In this document: one piece after another, positions 54,120 to 61,545 of the stretch
Layout: the number at the start of each line of letters is the position of its first letter
Numbering within the stretch: position 1 is the first letter of the stretch
DNA from: Qipengyuania marisflavi
GTDB taxonomy: Bacteria; Pseudomonadota; Alphaproteobacteria; Sphingomonadales; Sphingomonadaceae
Assembly: GCF_005884405.1 (NCBI RefSeq)
Contig: NZ_VCAO01000001.1
Coordinates: forward strand, 1 to 64,000
Direction: 5' to 3'
Length of the DNA stretch: 64,000 nucleotides
Program-made: the position numbers and the translations under genes
The notes under the pieces: model-generated
Database searches by the model: none
Told to the model about the DNA's origin: nothing
Seen by the model: the letters and a program-made list of their open reading frames with translations, nothing else

Positions 54120-54407
54120 TCAGTCATGATTTTCGCGGCCCTCCGACTCGGCCATGCGAGCAGCGCGTTTGAGAAATTTCCGCATGTCACCTGCTGCCAG
54201 TTCGGTAAGCGGGTGCCGGCTCGCATCGGGGCGCGGTTCGATCATGTCCGCACGTTTCCTAATCTGTTCGATCTGTTCATCGCTCGCCCCGGACAAAAGG
54301 CCAAGAACTATGTTCTCGAGAGTAATGAGGCGAATGCGCATTTGCACCAGATCGGCATGATCGGGCTCCGGGATATCCCAGCTGCCGTTCTCATTGACCG
54401 TGCTCAC
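54120..54407 (-). CDS. Small soluble protein, unknown function
   Basis: A 95-residue protein of mostly helical, charged composition (MRIRLITLENIVLGLLSGASDEQIEQIRKRADMIEP). GTG at 54407 has a good GGAGAAG site 6 bp upstream. No family recognised. It precedes the membrane gene at 54026 by 93 bp, and the sequence between shows nothing clear. A real gene is likely from the ribosome site and codon texture, but evidence is limited. Confidence 0.58.
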   Translation of the reverse strand: MSTVNENGSWDIPEPDHADLVQMRIRLITLENIVLGLLSGASDEQIEQIRKRADMIEPRPDASRHPLTELAAGDMRKFLKRAARMAESEGRENHD

Positions 54408-54549
54408 GACTGCTTCTCCGACGGCTCTGCTGGCACCATGATACTCCCCATTCGTCGTTATCGGCTTCTCTCAAAAAGGTGGCCGAAAAACAGCACCGCT
54501 GCAACCGGCCGTGCTTCGGCCCACCAGCCCCACCGCTGCTGCGGATTGT

Positions 54550-54576
54550 TTGAGGGGAAGAGATGGCGGCTGCGTA
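54550..54576 (+). promoter_or_regulatory. ECF-type promoter before the Met/His-rich protein unit
   Basis: TTGAGGG (54550-54556), 16 bp, CGTA (54573-54576), 54 bp before the start at 54631. It matches the four other sites of the block in both elements and spacing. Confidence 0.78.
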
Positions 54577-54630
54577 AAGAGGATGACTGCACACAGCATC
54601 CACCGCAAGACCGACGAAAGGAAATCGACC

Positions 54631-55020
54631 ATGAAACTGACAGTTCTAGCTTTCGCGCTCGCCACCGGCCTGGCAACCACCCCGGCAATGGCCCGGCAAC
54701 AGCATGACCACGGGGATCAAGCGGCGGCGCAGCAGCAGTCACACGCTGGCCATATGATGCAGGATTCGGCGGCCATGACGGCCCACCGCGAGAAGATGGC
54801 TGAAATGCGCGCGCTGATGCAGCAGGCCCACGCGGCGAGCGATCCTGCCGAACGCCAAAGGCTTATGGCCGAACATCGTGCAAAAATGCAGGAACACATG
54901 GCGGGCATGATGCAGGGGGACAACGCCGATATGATGGCGGCCTGTCACCAGCACATGATGATGATGCATGACATGATGGAGCAGATGGCGGCTCACGAGA
55001 ACATGGCGCAAGACGATTAG
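54631..55020 (+). CDS. Met/His-rich exported small protein
   Basis: A 129-residue protein with a signal peptide (LATTPAMARQQ) and a helical body full of Met and His (AHREKMAEMRALMQQAHAA, HRAKMQEHMAGMMQG, CHQHMMMMHDMMEQMAAHENM). It probably binds copper in the periplasm, like other small Met-rich chaperones. AAAGGAAA precedes the ATG. It stands 54 bp after an ECF-type promoter and may share its transcript with the DUF2231 and lipoprotein genes, although a 215-bp gap follows. Confidence 0.78.
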   Translation: MKLTVLAFALATGLATTPAMARQQHDHGDQAAAQQQSHAGHMMQDSAAMTAHREKMAEMRALMQQAHAASDPAERQRLMAEHRAKMQEHMAGMMQGDNADMMAACHQHMMMMHDMMEQMAAHENMAQDD

Positions 55021-55235
55021 GAGGCGGTGGCCGGGCTCTCGCTTTGTGCCTGAGCCTGGCCACACTCTTACCAGGGCGCGGTGCAAGGCAGGAGGTCCGA
55101 CCATCTCGTGAGTAAAATTTGAACCCTCACGCGTCGACGATCGCCGCGCTCTATCACCGCAAGAGATGAAGGTTCGCAGAGCATTACAGACACAATAGGT
55201 TGCACGACCATCGCCAAGACCGGAGCCCGTAGAGA

Positions 55236-55865
55236 ATGAAACGAATACAATTCATGGCTATTGTGGCCGCCAGTCTGCTCTGGATAAGTCCGGCCCAGGC
55301 CCATGGCGACGAGGAACATGGCGAAGCGGCCAGTGCTGTCGTCTCCGATGCGGCGTCAAAAGATATCCAGGCTGCGCAGGGGCACGGCGACACGGCTGCT
55401 GATCATGACGGGGCGAAGGGACAAGATGCAGACGAAGGCGACAAGGGCGTGGTCGGTGTGCTCAAGTCGCTGCATCCCGCCACCGTACACTTTCCGATCG
55501 CCTTGTTCTTTATGGCCGCTCTCACCGAGCTATTCGTCATCGCACGGAAGGGCACAGGCCTAGAGTCGGCAGTGCGCGTACTTGTTTATGGCGGTGCCGC
55601 CGGGGCGGTCGTGGCGGCCATATTCGGTTGGATCCATACCGGTCTCTGGTTCGGCGGAGATACTGCGATGCAGGTTCATCGCTGGAACGGAATGCTGATC
55701 GCGGTTCTCGGTCTGGCGATGGCCTATCTGGCGAGCCGTGCTTCCGCGAGCCGGACCGCGTTTCGCGCCGCAATCTTTGCCATGGCCGCTCTAGTGCTGG
55801 TGCAGGGATTTCTGGGCGGCGAGCTTGCGCACGGTGCCAATCATCTTGGTATCTTCTGGCTTTGA
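55236..55865 (+). CDS. DUF2231-like membrane protein with His-rich leader
   Basis: A 209-residue protein: signal peptide (ISPAQAHG), a His/Asp/Glu-rich stretch (GDEEHGEAA ... GHGDTAADHDGAKG), then four helices with DUF2231 features (LHPATVHFPIALFFMAALTE, HRWNG, GGELAHGANHLG). The His residues in helices could hold haem or metal. The role is unknown; neighbours suggest copper or redox stress. It precedes the lipoprotein gene by 8 bp. The 215-bp gap before it holds no clear motif. Confidence 0.8.
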   Translation: MKRIQFMAIVAASLLWISPAQAHGDEEHGEAASAVVSDAASKDIQAAQGHGDTAADHDGAKGQDADEGDKGVVGVLKSLHPATVHFPIALFFMAALTELFVIARKGTGLESAVRVLVYGGAAGAVVAAIFGWIHTGLWFGGDTAMQVHRWNGMLIAVLGLAMAYLASRASASRTAFRAAIFAMAALVLVQGFLGGELAHGANHLGIFWL

Positions 55866-55873
55866 AGGATAGA

Positions 55874-56284
55874 ATGATGCGCAGATCAAATCGGAACGCG
55901 TTTGTTGCCCCCCTTGCTGCGGCGGCATTGGGGCTAGGGCTCGCTGCCTGTGATCAGACGCAGGACACTTCATCAGAAGCTGAAGCCTTGCCACTGTATA
56001 CGGCCCCGCCGACCGAGAGCACAGGTGCTGGCGAAGGCGAAAGAGACAACGCTGCCTTTCCCGCTGGAGAGGCCAACACGAACCGGTCGGGTGAAGCTGC
56101 GACTGCCGGTAGGCAACCAGACCGACCGGCGAGCACTCCGGTAGTAGCGTCGTCCCCTGCGGCCACTCCCCCGCCGGTGAATGCCCAGCCTAGCAACACA
56201 CCCGATCCTCATGCGGGCCACTATATGCCATCCATGCCCGACCATGACATGCCCTCGATGTCCGATCAGGCGCATGGATCGTGA
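55874..56284 (+). CDS. Small Pro/Ala-rich lipoprotein with His/Met tail
   Basis: A 136-residue protein with lipobox LGLAAC, a disordered Ala/Pro/Thr-rich body and a C-terminal His/Met tail (DPHAGHYMPSMPDHDMPSMSDQAHG) that could bind copper. ATG 55874 is directly followed by a second ATG. It lies 8 bp after the DUF2231 gene, so both are likely co-transcribed. It is the last intact cargo gene before the island edge. No named family. Confidence 0.7.
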   Translation: MMRRSNRNAFVAPLAAAALGLGLAACDQTQDTSSEAEALPLYTAPPTESTGAGEGERDNAAFPAGEANTNRSGEAATAGRQPDRPASTPVVASSPAATPPPVNAQPSNTPDPHAGHYMPSMPDHDMPSMSDQAHGS

Positions 56285-56304
56285 CCTGGCGTTTCGCCTT
56301 CTGA

Positions 56305-56323
56305 TCGGCCCAAAAACGGCCGA
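56305..56323 (+). terminator. Possible weak intrinsic terminator after the lipoprotein gene
   Basis: A 6-bp stem (TCGGCC/GGCCGA) with a 7-nt A-rich loop, followed by CGCTCGTTTT. It lies 21 bp after the last cargo gene. The stem is short and the T-run begins late, so it may be inefficient. Confidence 0.4.
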
Positions 56324-56396
56324 CGCTCGTTTTACCAGTCACTACGAATAACAAGTCGTCGTTTGCCAAAGGCGCTTTATCTCATCTGTCCGATTT

Positions 56397-56418
56397 TGGG
56401 GGTATTGATGGGGGTATT
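56397..56418. repeat. Two direct TGGGGGTATT repeats near the island edge
   Basis: Copies at 56397-56406 and 56409-56418. Short G-rich direct repeats of this kind are, from memory, seen near attachment sites of tRNA-targeting tyrosine integrases, where they may be arm sites. The rest of the 56285-56629 interval contains the possible terminator and the tandem repeat at 56478; I see no gene in it. Confidence 0.5.
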
Positions 56419-56477
56419 TGCAAGACGACTCAAAAAGTTTATTAGGTAAATCAGCACGTTATATGCTCTCTATATTT

Positions 56478-56509
56478 CCCTCCTCCGCTACCACCCTCCT
56501 CCGCTACCA
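56478..56509. repeat. Tandem 16-bp repeat resembling a tRNA 3' end (candidate attachment site)
   Basis: CCCTCCTCCGCTACCA occurs twice head to tail (56478-56493, 56494-56509). The sequence looks like the T-stem, acceptor and CCA end of a tRNA, but the upstream bases are not tRNA-like, so both copies are fragments. This suits an attachment-site duplication from integration of one or two elements. The tRNA isoacceptor is not certain. Confidence 0.6.
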
Positions 56510-56629
56510 TTTCGTGACCGCTTGGCTCACGCAGGCTTTGTGCCACTAATCACGGCCACACCTTGATCCCACAGAGATCGACAGCGTAGGGGAGCAACCT
56601 CACTCTGCTGCTGTCGGAGACGCATCATT

Positions 56630-57077
56630 ATTGGCTCCCTTTCGCTCAAACTCCGCAATGCGGGTCTGTTCGTCTCGCTCGCATTGGGGGTGCTGGCCTG
56701 TGCCCCGGCTGCCCATAGCGCCGTCTACACAATGTACCGTGATGCCAATTGCGGCTGCTGCCTTGCATGGCGCGACCATCTGGAAGGCGGGGGCGCAGGA
56801 TGTAGCGGATATGGCGGCTTTGAAAGAACGGCTGGGTGTCCCTCAGCAGCTATGGTCATGCCACACCATGGAGATCGAAGGCTATATCATCGAAGGGCAT
56901 GTACCTGCCGAGGCCATTGCCAAATTGCTGAAAGACCGGCCCACCGATGTGACCGGACTGGCCGTGCCGGGAATGCCGATTGGCTCACCGGGTATGGAGC
57001 AGGGCGGCCGCGTCCAGCCATATCAAGTGATCGCTTTCGGACCCAAAGGCTTTGCGGTGTTCGCAAGCTATCCATGA
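56630..57077 (+). pseudogene. Frameshifted DUF411 gene
   Basis: The first part in one frame reads LALGVLACAPAAHSAVYTMYRDANCGCCLAWRDHLE, the signal peptide and CGCC end of DUF411. The core continues in another frame (DVADMAALKERLGVPQQLW, SCHTMEIEGYIIEGHVPAEAI, GLAVPGMPIGSPGMEQGG). The switch is around 56785-56800 and comparison with the intact paralogue at 46422 suggests that a few codons are also missing there. No good start codon precedes the signal peptide. It is probably an inactive older copy left at the island boundary. Confidence 0.83.
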
Positions 57078-57137
57078 CCACACCACAGGCCCAGCGGCGA
57101 TGCCGCTTGGCGTAAGGTGGTGATGGCCAGGAAATGC

Positions 57138-57212
57138 TGGCTGGGGTGGCAGGATTCGAACCTGCGCATGCCGATACCAAAAACCGGTGCCTTACCGCTT
57201 GGCTACACCCCA
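57138..57212 (-). tRNA. tRNA-Gln (UUG)
   Basis: The minus strand folds as a full cloverleaf with acceptor TGGGGTG/CACCCCA, discriminator G and encoded CCA. The T arm contains GGTTCGAATCC and the anticodon loop reads TTTTGGT with anticodon TTG, giving glutamine. It marks the start of the ordinary chromosome, and its 3' end points towards the island, so it is also a candidate integration target. Confidence 0.95.
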
Positions 57213-57261
57213 GCAGGCGGTGGTCCCTATAACGCCTCTGGGGCGGGTGTGAAGGGCCGGA

Positions 57262-58107
57262 TCAGACTTTCTTGCCTGCAAAGTCGGCGGGGGAGTGGCG
57301 TTCGAGCAATTGCTCGCCCTCATCGCCCCATGCCTTGTTGACGATCCGGCCTCGCCGCACGGCGGGTCGCTCGCCTATTTGCCTGGCCCAGCGTGCGACG
57401 TTTTTGTAATCGTCAATGGCCAGAAAGGTCTTGGCCTCGCCGTAGATTTTTCCGTCAACAAAGGGGGCCAACCATGGGAAGGTGGCGATATCCGCGACGG
57501 TGTATTCCGGTCCGCCCAGATATTCGCTTTGCGCCAGCCGCTGATCAGCAACATCGAACAGCCGCTTGGTTTCCATGGCAAAACGGTTGATCGGATATTC
57601 CAGTTTTTCGGGCGCATATGCGTAGAAATGGCCGAAACCGCCGCCGATAAAGGGGGCGCTACCGACTTGCCAGAACAGCCAACTCAGCACTTCGGCGCGG
57701 CTGGTGTCGGTGGGCAGGAATGCGCCGAACTTCTCGGCCAGATGGATCAGGATCGCGCCGCTTTCGAACAGGCGCACCGGCTCTGCACCGCTGCGGTCGA
57801 GCAGGGCGGGTATCTTGGAATTGGGATTTACGCCGACAAATCCGCTGGTGAACTGATCGCCTTCGCTGATGTCGATGGTCCAGGCATCGTATTCTGCATC
57901 GTGGCCGGCTTCGATCAACTCTTCCAACATGACAGAGGCCTTCACCCCATTGGGCGTGGCGAGCGAATAGAGCTGCAGCGAATGCTCGCCCACGGGCAGT
58001 TCGCGATTATCACGCGCGCCAGCGGTCGGGCGGTTGATATTGGAGAATTTGCTGCTGGTATCCGTATTGGTCCAGACTTCGGGCGGGGTGTAAGCGGCAT
58101 CGGCCAT
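57262..58107 (-). CDS. yghU: YghU-like glutathione S-transferase / disulfide-bond oxidoreductase
   Basis: A 281-residue GST-fold protein of the Nu class: an N-terminal extension (WTNTDTSSKFSNINRPTAGAR), the thioredoxin-like domain with SLATPNGVKASVMLEEL, NPNSKIPALLD and RLFESGAILIHLAEKFG, and the helical domain with YTVADIATFPWL. YghU reduces organic hydroperoxides and disulfides with glutathione. The start at 58107 is set by the conserved N-terminus. Downstream, the 49 bp to tRNA-Gln hold nothing else. Confidence 0.92.
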   Translation of the reverse strand: MADAAYTPPEVWTNTDTSSKFSNINRPTAGARDNRELPVGEHSLQLYSLATPNGVKASVMLEELIEAGHDAEYDAWTIDISEGDQFTSGFVGVNPNSKIPALLDRSGAEPVRLFESGAILIHLAEKFGAFLPTDTSRAEVLSWLFWQVGSAPFIGGGFGHFYAYAPEKLEYPINRFAMETKRLFDVADQRLAQSEYLGGPEYTVADIATFPWLAPFVDGKIYGEAKTFLAIDDYKNVARWARQIGERPAVRRGRIVNKAWGDEGEQLLERHSPADFAGKKV

Positions 58108-58210
58108 GCGTGTTCTCCTGAGCTGACAAGCGGTTGCATGGCTAGGTGGGGAAGCGCGGGTTGGCAGGCAAGTGGAACCCGATGGCCGCGCCAAGAGTAT
58201 TGCCTACGCC

Positions 58211-59212
58211 ATGAACAAGCTCATCTACATCGACGATGATTTGCCGGGGGTCACGCGAAAGCGTGCGGGCAAGGGCTGGGCTTATTACGATCCATCAGGT
58301 GATCTGATCACTGATCGGCAGGAGAAAAAGCGGCTGAACGCAGTGGCGCTGCCGCCGGCCTATGTCGATGCGTGGTTCTGCCCCGGCGGCAACGGCCATA
58401 TTCTGGCCACCGGCTATGACGCCAAGGGGCGCAAGCAATATCGCTATCACCCGGAATTCCGCGCGATGCGCGAGGCCGAGAAGTTCGATGGCTGCCAGAC
58501 ATTTGGCAATTTGCTGCCGCTGGTGCGTAAGCGGGTCGAGAGCGATCTTGCCGACCGCACACTGACCCGCGAACGAGCGATTTCCAGCGTGGTGCGCCTG
58601 CTCGATTTGGGCGCGGTGCGGATCGGAAATGAAGGGTATGCGCAGCGTAACAAGAGCTTTGGGGCGACGACCCTGCGGCGGCGTCATGCGGAACTGACCG
58701 GCAAGACGTTGAAGCTGCGGTACAAGGGCAAGCATGGGCTGCTGCGTGAAGTGACGCTGACTGATGGCAGTCTGGCGCGGGTTGTGCGCAAGATGCAGGA
58801 TTTGCCTGGCCAGAATTTGTTCAAATATGTCGACGATGATGGGGAGCGTCATGCCGTCAGCTCGTCCGACGTGAACGAATATTTGCGTGAAACCATGGGT
58901 GAGGATTTTACCGCCAAGAATTTCCGCACCTGGCACGCCAGCGTGCTGGCATTCGGTCATTTGGCGGAGGCCGAGGGGCAGCTGACGATCAAGGCGCTAC
59001 TAGACGTGGTGTCCGGCCATCTTGGCAACACGCCAGCAGTGACGCGCCGCAGCTATATCCATCCGGCAGTGATTGACTGTGTTGACCACCAGGAACAATG
59101 GCGAGCCGACTTGCAACTCCCGCGCGCTACAAAATGGCTGACCCGCGAGGAGCGGGGTTTGCTGGAATTCCTGAAAGTCAGCCCAGCGGCGAAGGAAATC
59201 CTTGCAGCTTAG
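58211..59212 (+). CDS. DNA topoisomerase IB
   Basis: A 333-residue poxvirus-type topoisomerase I. It has the N-terminal YDPSGDLITD region, catalytic-pocket residues in VVRLLDLGAVRIGNEGYAQRNKSFGATTLRRRH, KTLKLRYKGKHG, FRTWHASVLA and RRSYIHP with catalytic Tyr 282. It relaxes supercoils via a 3'-phosphotyrosine. Type IB enzymes are common in sphingomonads. The start at 58211 begins the conserved MNKLIYIDDD. It is followed at once by a hairpin. Confidence 0.93.
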   Translation: MNKLIYIDDDLPGVTRKRAGKGWAYYDPSGDLITDRQEKKRLNAVALPPAYVDAWFCPGGNGHILATGYDAKGRKQYRYHPEFRAMREAEKFDGCQTFGNLLPLVRKRVESDLADRTLTRERAISSVVRLLDLGAVRIGNEGYAQRNKSFGATTLRRRHAELTGKTLKLRYKGKHGLLREVTLTDGSLARVVRKMQDLPGQNLFKYVDDDGERHAVSSSDVNEYLRETMGEDFTAKNFRTWHASVLAFGHLAEAEGQLTIKALLDVVSGHLGNTPAVTRRSYIHPAVIDCVDHQEQWRADLQLPRATKWLTREERGLLEFLKVSPAAKEILAA

Positions 59213-59229
59213 TATCCTTTCGGGATACT
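59211..59229 (+). terminator. Hairpin after the topoisomerase gene
   Basis: A perfect 7-bp stem (AGTATCC/GGATACT) with loop TTTCG starts at the topoisomerase stop. It lacks a T-run, so it may be a processing or pausing structure more than a terminator. It also covers the only SD-like GGGA before ATG 59233. Confidence 0.45.
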
Positions 59230-59232
59230 CTT

Positions 59233-59484
59233 ATGGTCATGCACTGCGCAGGCCAGAAAATCAGGGAATGGCGTGAAGCGCACATTCCGCCTCTGTCAGC
59301 GGAGGACTTTGGCGCGCAATATGGATCACCTGCAGCATGGCCAAGCCGGACGGTCTATGGCTGGGAAGCCAAGGGCCGGATCGCCCGTGCTGCAGTGCAG
59401 AAACGCCTTTCCCAACTCGGCATCTGTGAACCTGCCGACTGGCTCGAACCACCCATTATATCCCCGTCCAAAAGGAGCGCCCGA
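59233..59484 (+). other. HTH-like coding stretch in frame with NAD synthetase
   Basis: From ATG 59233 (or 59239) 84 codons run without a stop into the NAD synthetase start. The product reads like a small XRE/Cro-type HTH (GQKIREWREAHIPPLSAEDFG, then RTVYGWEAKGRIARAAVQKRL and ICEPADWLEPP), a pattern I know from small regulators in sphingomonads. It has no good ribosome site of its own; the hairpin at 59211 abuts it. It could be a fused N-terminal domain or a remnant that lost its stop. Confidence 0.6.
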
Positions 59485-61545
59485 ATGAGCGCCAGCAGCA
59501 CCCACGCGTTTTATGATCGACACACGCATGGTTTTGTCCGCGCCGCCACCGCGACCCCGCGAGTACGGACCGCCGATGTTGCATACAATGCCGAGGCCAT
59601 TCTGGAACAGGCGCGCAGCGCGCAGGATCAGGCGGTCGATCTGTTGCTGTATCCCGAACTGTGCCTGTCATCCTATGCCATCGACGATCTGCATTTGCAG
59701 ACTGCCTTGCTGGATGCCGTGGAGGCAGAGCTGGAGGCGATTGTCGCCGCGACCCGCGATCTGGCCACTGTGCTGGTGATTGGTGCGCCGCTGCGCCGCA
59801 ATGGCCGCATCTACAATTGCGCTCTGGCGATTGCGCGGGGGCGCATTCTGGGTGCGGTGCCCAAAAGCTTTCTGCCCAATTACCGTGAATTTTATGAGAA
59901 GCGCTGGTTCGCGCATGGTCGTGATTGCACCGGGCTGACCATCAATTTGGGCGGGGAAAATGTGCCTTTCGGCACCGATCTGATCTTTGCCGCTCAGGAC
60001 CGTCCGGGTTTTACCTTCGGCATCGAAATCTGCGAGGATTACTGGTCGCCTAACCCTCCGGGGACTATGGCTGCGCTTGCCGGTGCGACGATCCTGCTGA
60101 ACCTTTCCGCATCCAACATTACCATCGGCAAATCTGACGAGCGCCATATGCTCAGCCGCGCCAGCTCCAGCCGCTCGGTTTGCGCCTATGCCTATTCAGC
60201 GTCGGGTTATGGCGAGAGCACCACCGATCTTGCGTGGGACGGGCAGGGGATGATTTACGAGCTGGGTGATCTGATGGCCGAAAGTACTCGCTTCGACCGC
60301 GAGCCGGAGCTGTGCGTCGTCGATATTGATACGCAGCGCATTCTGGCCGAACGGTTGCGCATGGGCACTTTCAACGATGCCGCAGAGGCCGAGGGGCGTC
60401 CCGAAGACAGCTTTCGCCGCATCACCTTTGATCACCAGCCGTCGCCGGGTGATCACGGCCTGAAACGCGCCATCCGCCGCTTCCCCTTTGTGCCTAACCG
60501 GCGTGAAAAGCTGGACGAGGATTGCTACGAAGCGTTCAACATCCAGGTCGATGCGCTGATGCGGCGGATCGAGGCGACGCACGCCAAGTGCCTCACCATC
60601 GGCATTTCGGGCGGGTTGGACAGCACCCACGCGCTGCTCGTGGCGGCCAAAGCGATGGACCGGCTGGGCCGGCCGCGCAGCGACATTCGTGGTTACACCA
60701 TGCCCGGTTTCGCCACCTCCGATGACACAAAGTCCAATGCGTGGCGGCTGATGAAGGCGGTGGGCATCACTGCTGATGAAATCGATATCCGCCCCACCGC
60801 GCGCCTGATGCTGGAAAATATCGGCCATGCCTTTGCCGATGGCGAGCCGGTTTATGACACGACCTTCGAAAACGTGCAGGCGGGCCTACGCACCGATTAT
60901 CTATTCCGGCTGGCGGGGCAGCATGGCGGATTCGTGCTTGGCACTGGCGATCTGAGCGAGCTGGCGCTGGGCTGGTGCACCTATGGCGTCGGCGACCAGA
61001 TGAGCCATTACGGCGTCAATTCGGGCATTCCCAAGACGCTGATCCAGTATCTGATCCGCTGGAGCGCGCAGACCGGCGAATTTGACGCGGATACCGGCGC
61101 AGTGCTGGAAGATATCGTAGCCACAGAAATCAGCCCTGAGCTGGTCCCTGCGGGTGAGGATGGCCAGATCCAGTCGACGGAAAGCATCATCGGGCCTTAC
61201 GAGCTCAATGATTTTTTCCTCCACCACATCATTCGCTGGGGGCAGAAACCCAGCCATGTGGCGTTTCTGGCATGGCACGCATGGCAGGACGCACAGACCG
61301 GGGTGTGGCCCATCGATTTCCCGGAAGAGCGCAAAAACGCTTACGACCTTGCGACCATTTCCAAATGGCTGGAAAACTTTTTGAAACGCTTCTTCGGGTT
61401 CAGTCAGTTCAAGCGCAGCGCCTTGCCCAATGGCCCCAAGGTCAGCTCCGGCGGAGCGCTAAGCCCGCGGGGGGACTGGCGCGCACCCAGCGATGCGGTT
61501 GCCGATGTGTGGCTGAAGGAATTGCGTGAGAATGTGCCTGACTAG
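59485..61545 (+). CDS. nadE: Glutamine-dependent NAD(+) synthetase
   Basis: A 686-residue two-domain enzyme. The nitrilase-like glutaminase domain (about 1-320) carries the Glu/Lys/Cys triad regions (LLYPELCLSSY, VPKSFLPNYREFYEKRWF, GIEICEDYW). The synthetase domain (about 340-686) has the ATP loop GISGGLDSTHAL near 373, GTGDLSELALGW and VNSGIPKTLI. It makes NAD from deamido-NAD with glutamine as nitrogen donor. AAAAGGAG 6-7 bp before ATG 59485 supports this start, although the frame is open further upstream into an HTH-like region. The 3' end overlaps ilvE by 4 nt. Confidence 0.95.
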   Translation: MSASSTHAFYDRHTHGFVRAATATPRVRTADVAYNAEAILEQARSAQDQAVDLLLYPELCLSSYAIDDLHLQTALLDAVEAELEAIVAATRDLATVLVIGAPLRRNGRIYNCALAIARGRILGAVPKSFLPNYREFYEKRWFAHGRDCTGLTINLGGENVPFGTDLIFAAQDRPGFTFGIEICEDYWSPNPPGTMAALAGATILLNLSASNITIGKSDERHMLSRASSSRSVCAYAYSASGYGESTTDLAWDGQGMIYELGDLMAESTRFDREPELCVVDIDTQRILAERLRMGTFNDAAEAEGRPEDSFRRITFDHQPSPGDHGLKRAIRRFPFVPNRREKLDEDCYEAFNIQVDALMRRIEATHAKCLTIGISGGLDSTHALLVAAKAMDRLGRPRSDIRGYTMPGFATSDDTKSNAWRLMKAVGITADEIDIRPTARLMLENIGHAFADGEPVYDTTFENVQAGLRTDYLFRLAGQHGGFVLGTGDLSELALGWCTYGVGDQMSHYGVNSGIPKTLIQYLIRWSAQTGEFDADTGAVLEDIVATEISPELVPAGEDGQIQSTESIIGPYELNDFFLHHIIRWGQKPSHVAFLAWHAWQDAQTGVWPIDFPEERKNAYDLATISKWLENFLKRFFGFSQFKRSALPNGPKVSSGGALSPRGDWRAPSDAVADVWLKELRENVPD

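Noticed and set aside
54470-54500. A reversed TTGAGAG near 54475 as a sixth ECF-type site for the minus-strand gene at 54407
   Set aside because: The -35 differs from the motif and no CGTA lies 16 bp downstream.
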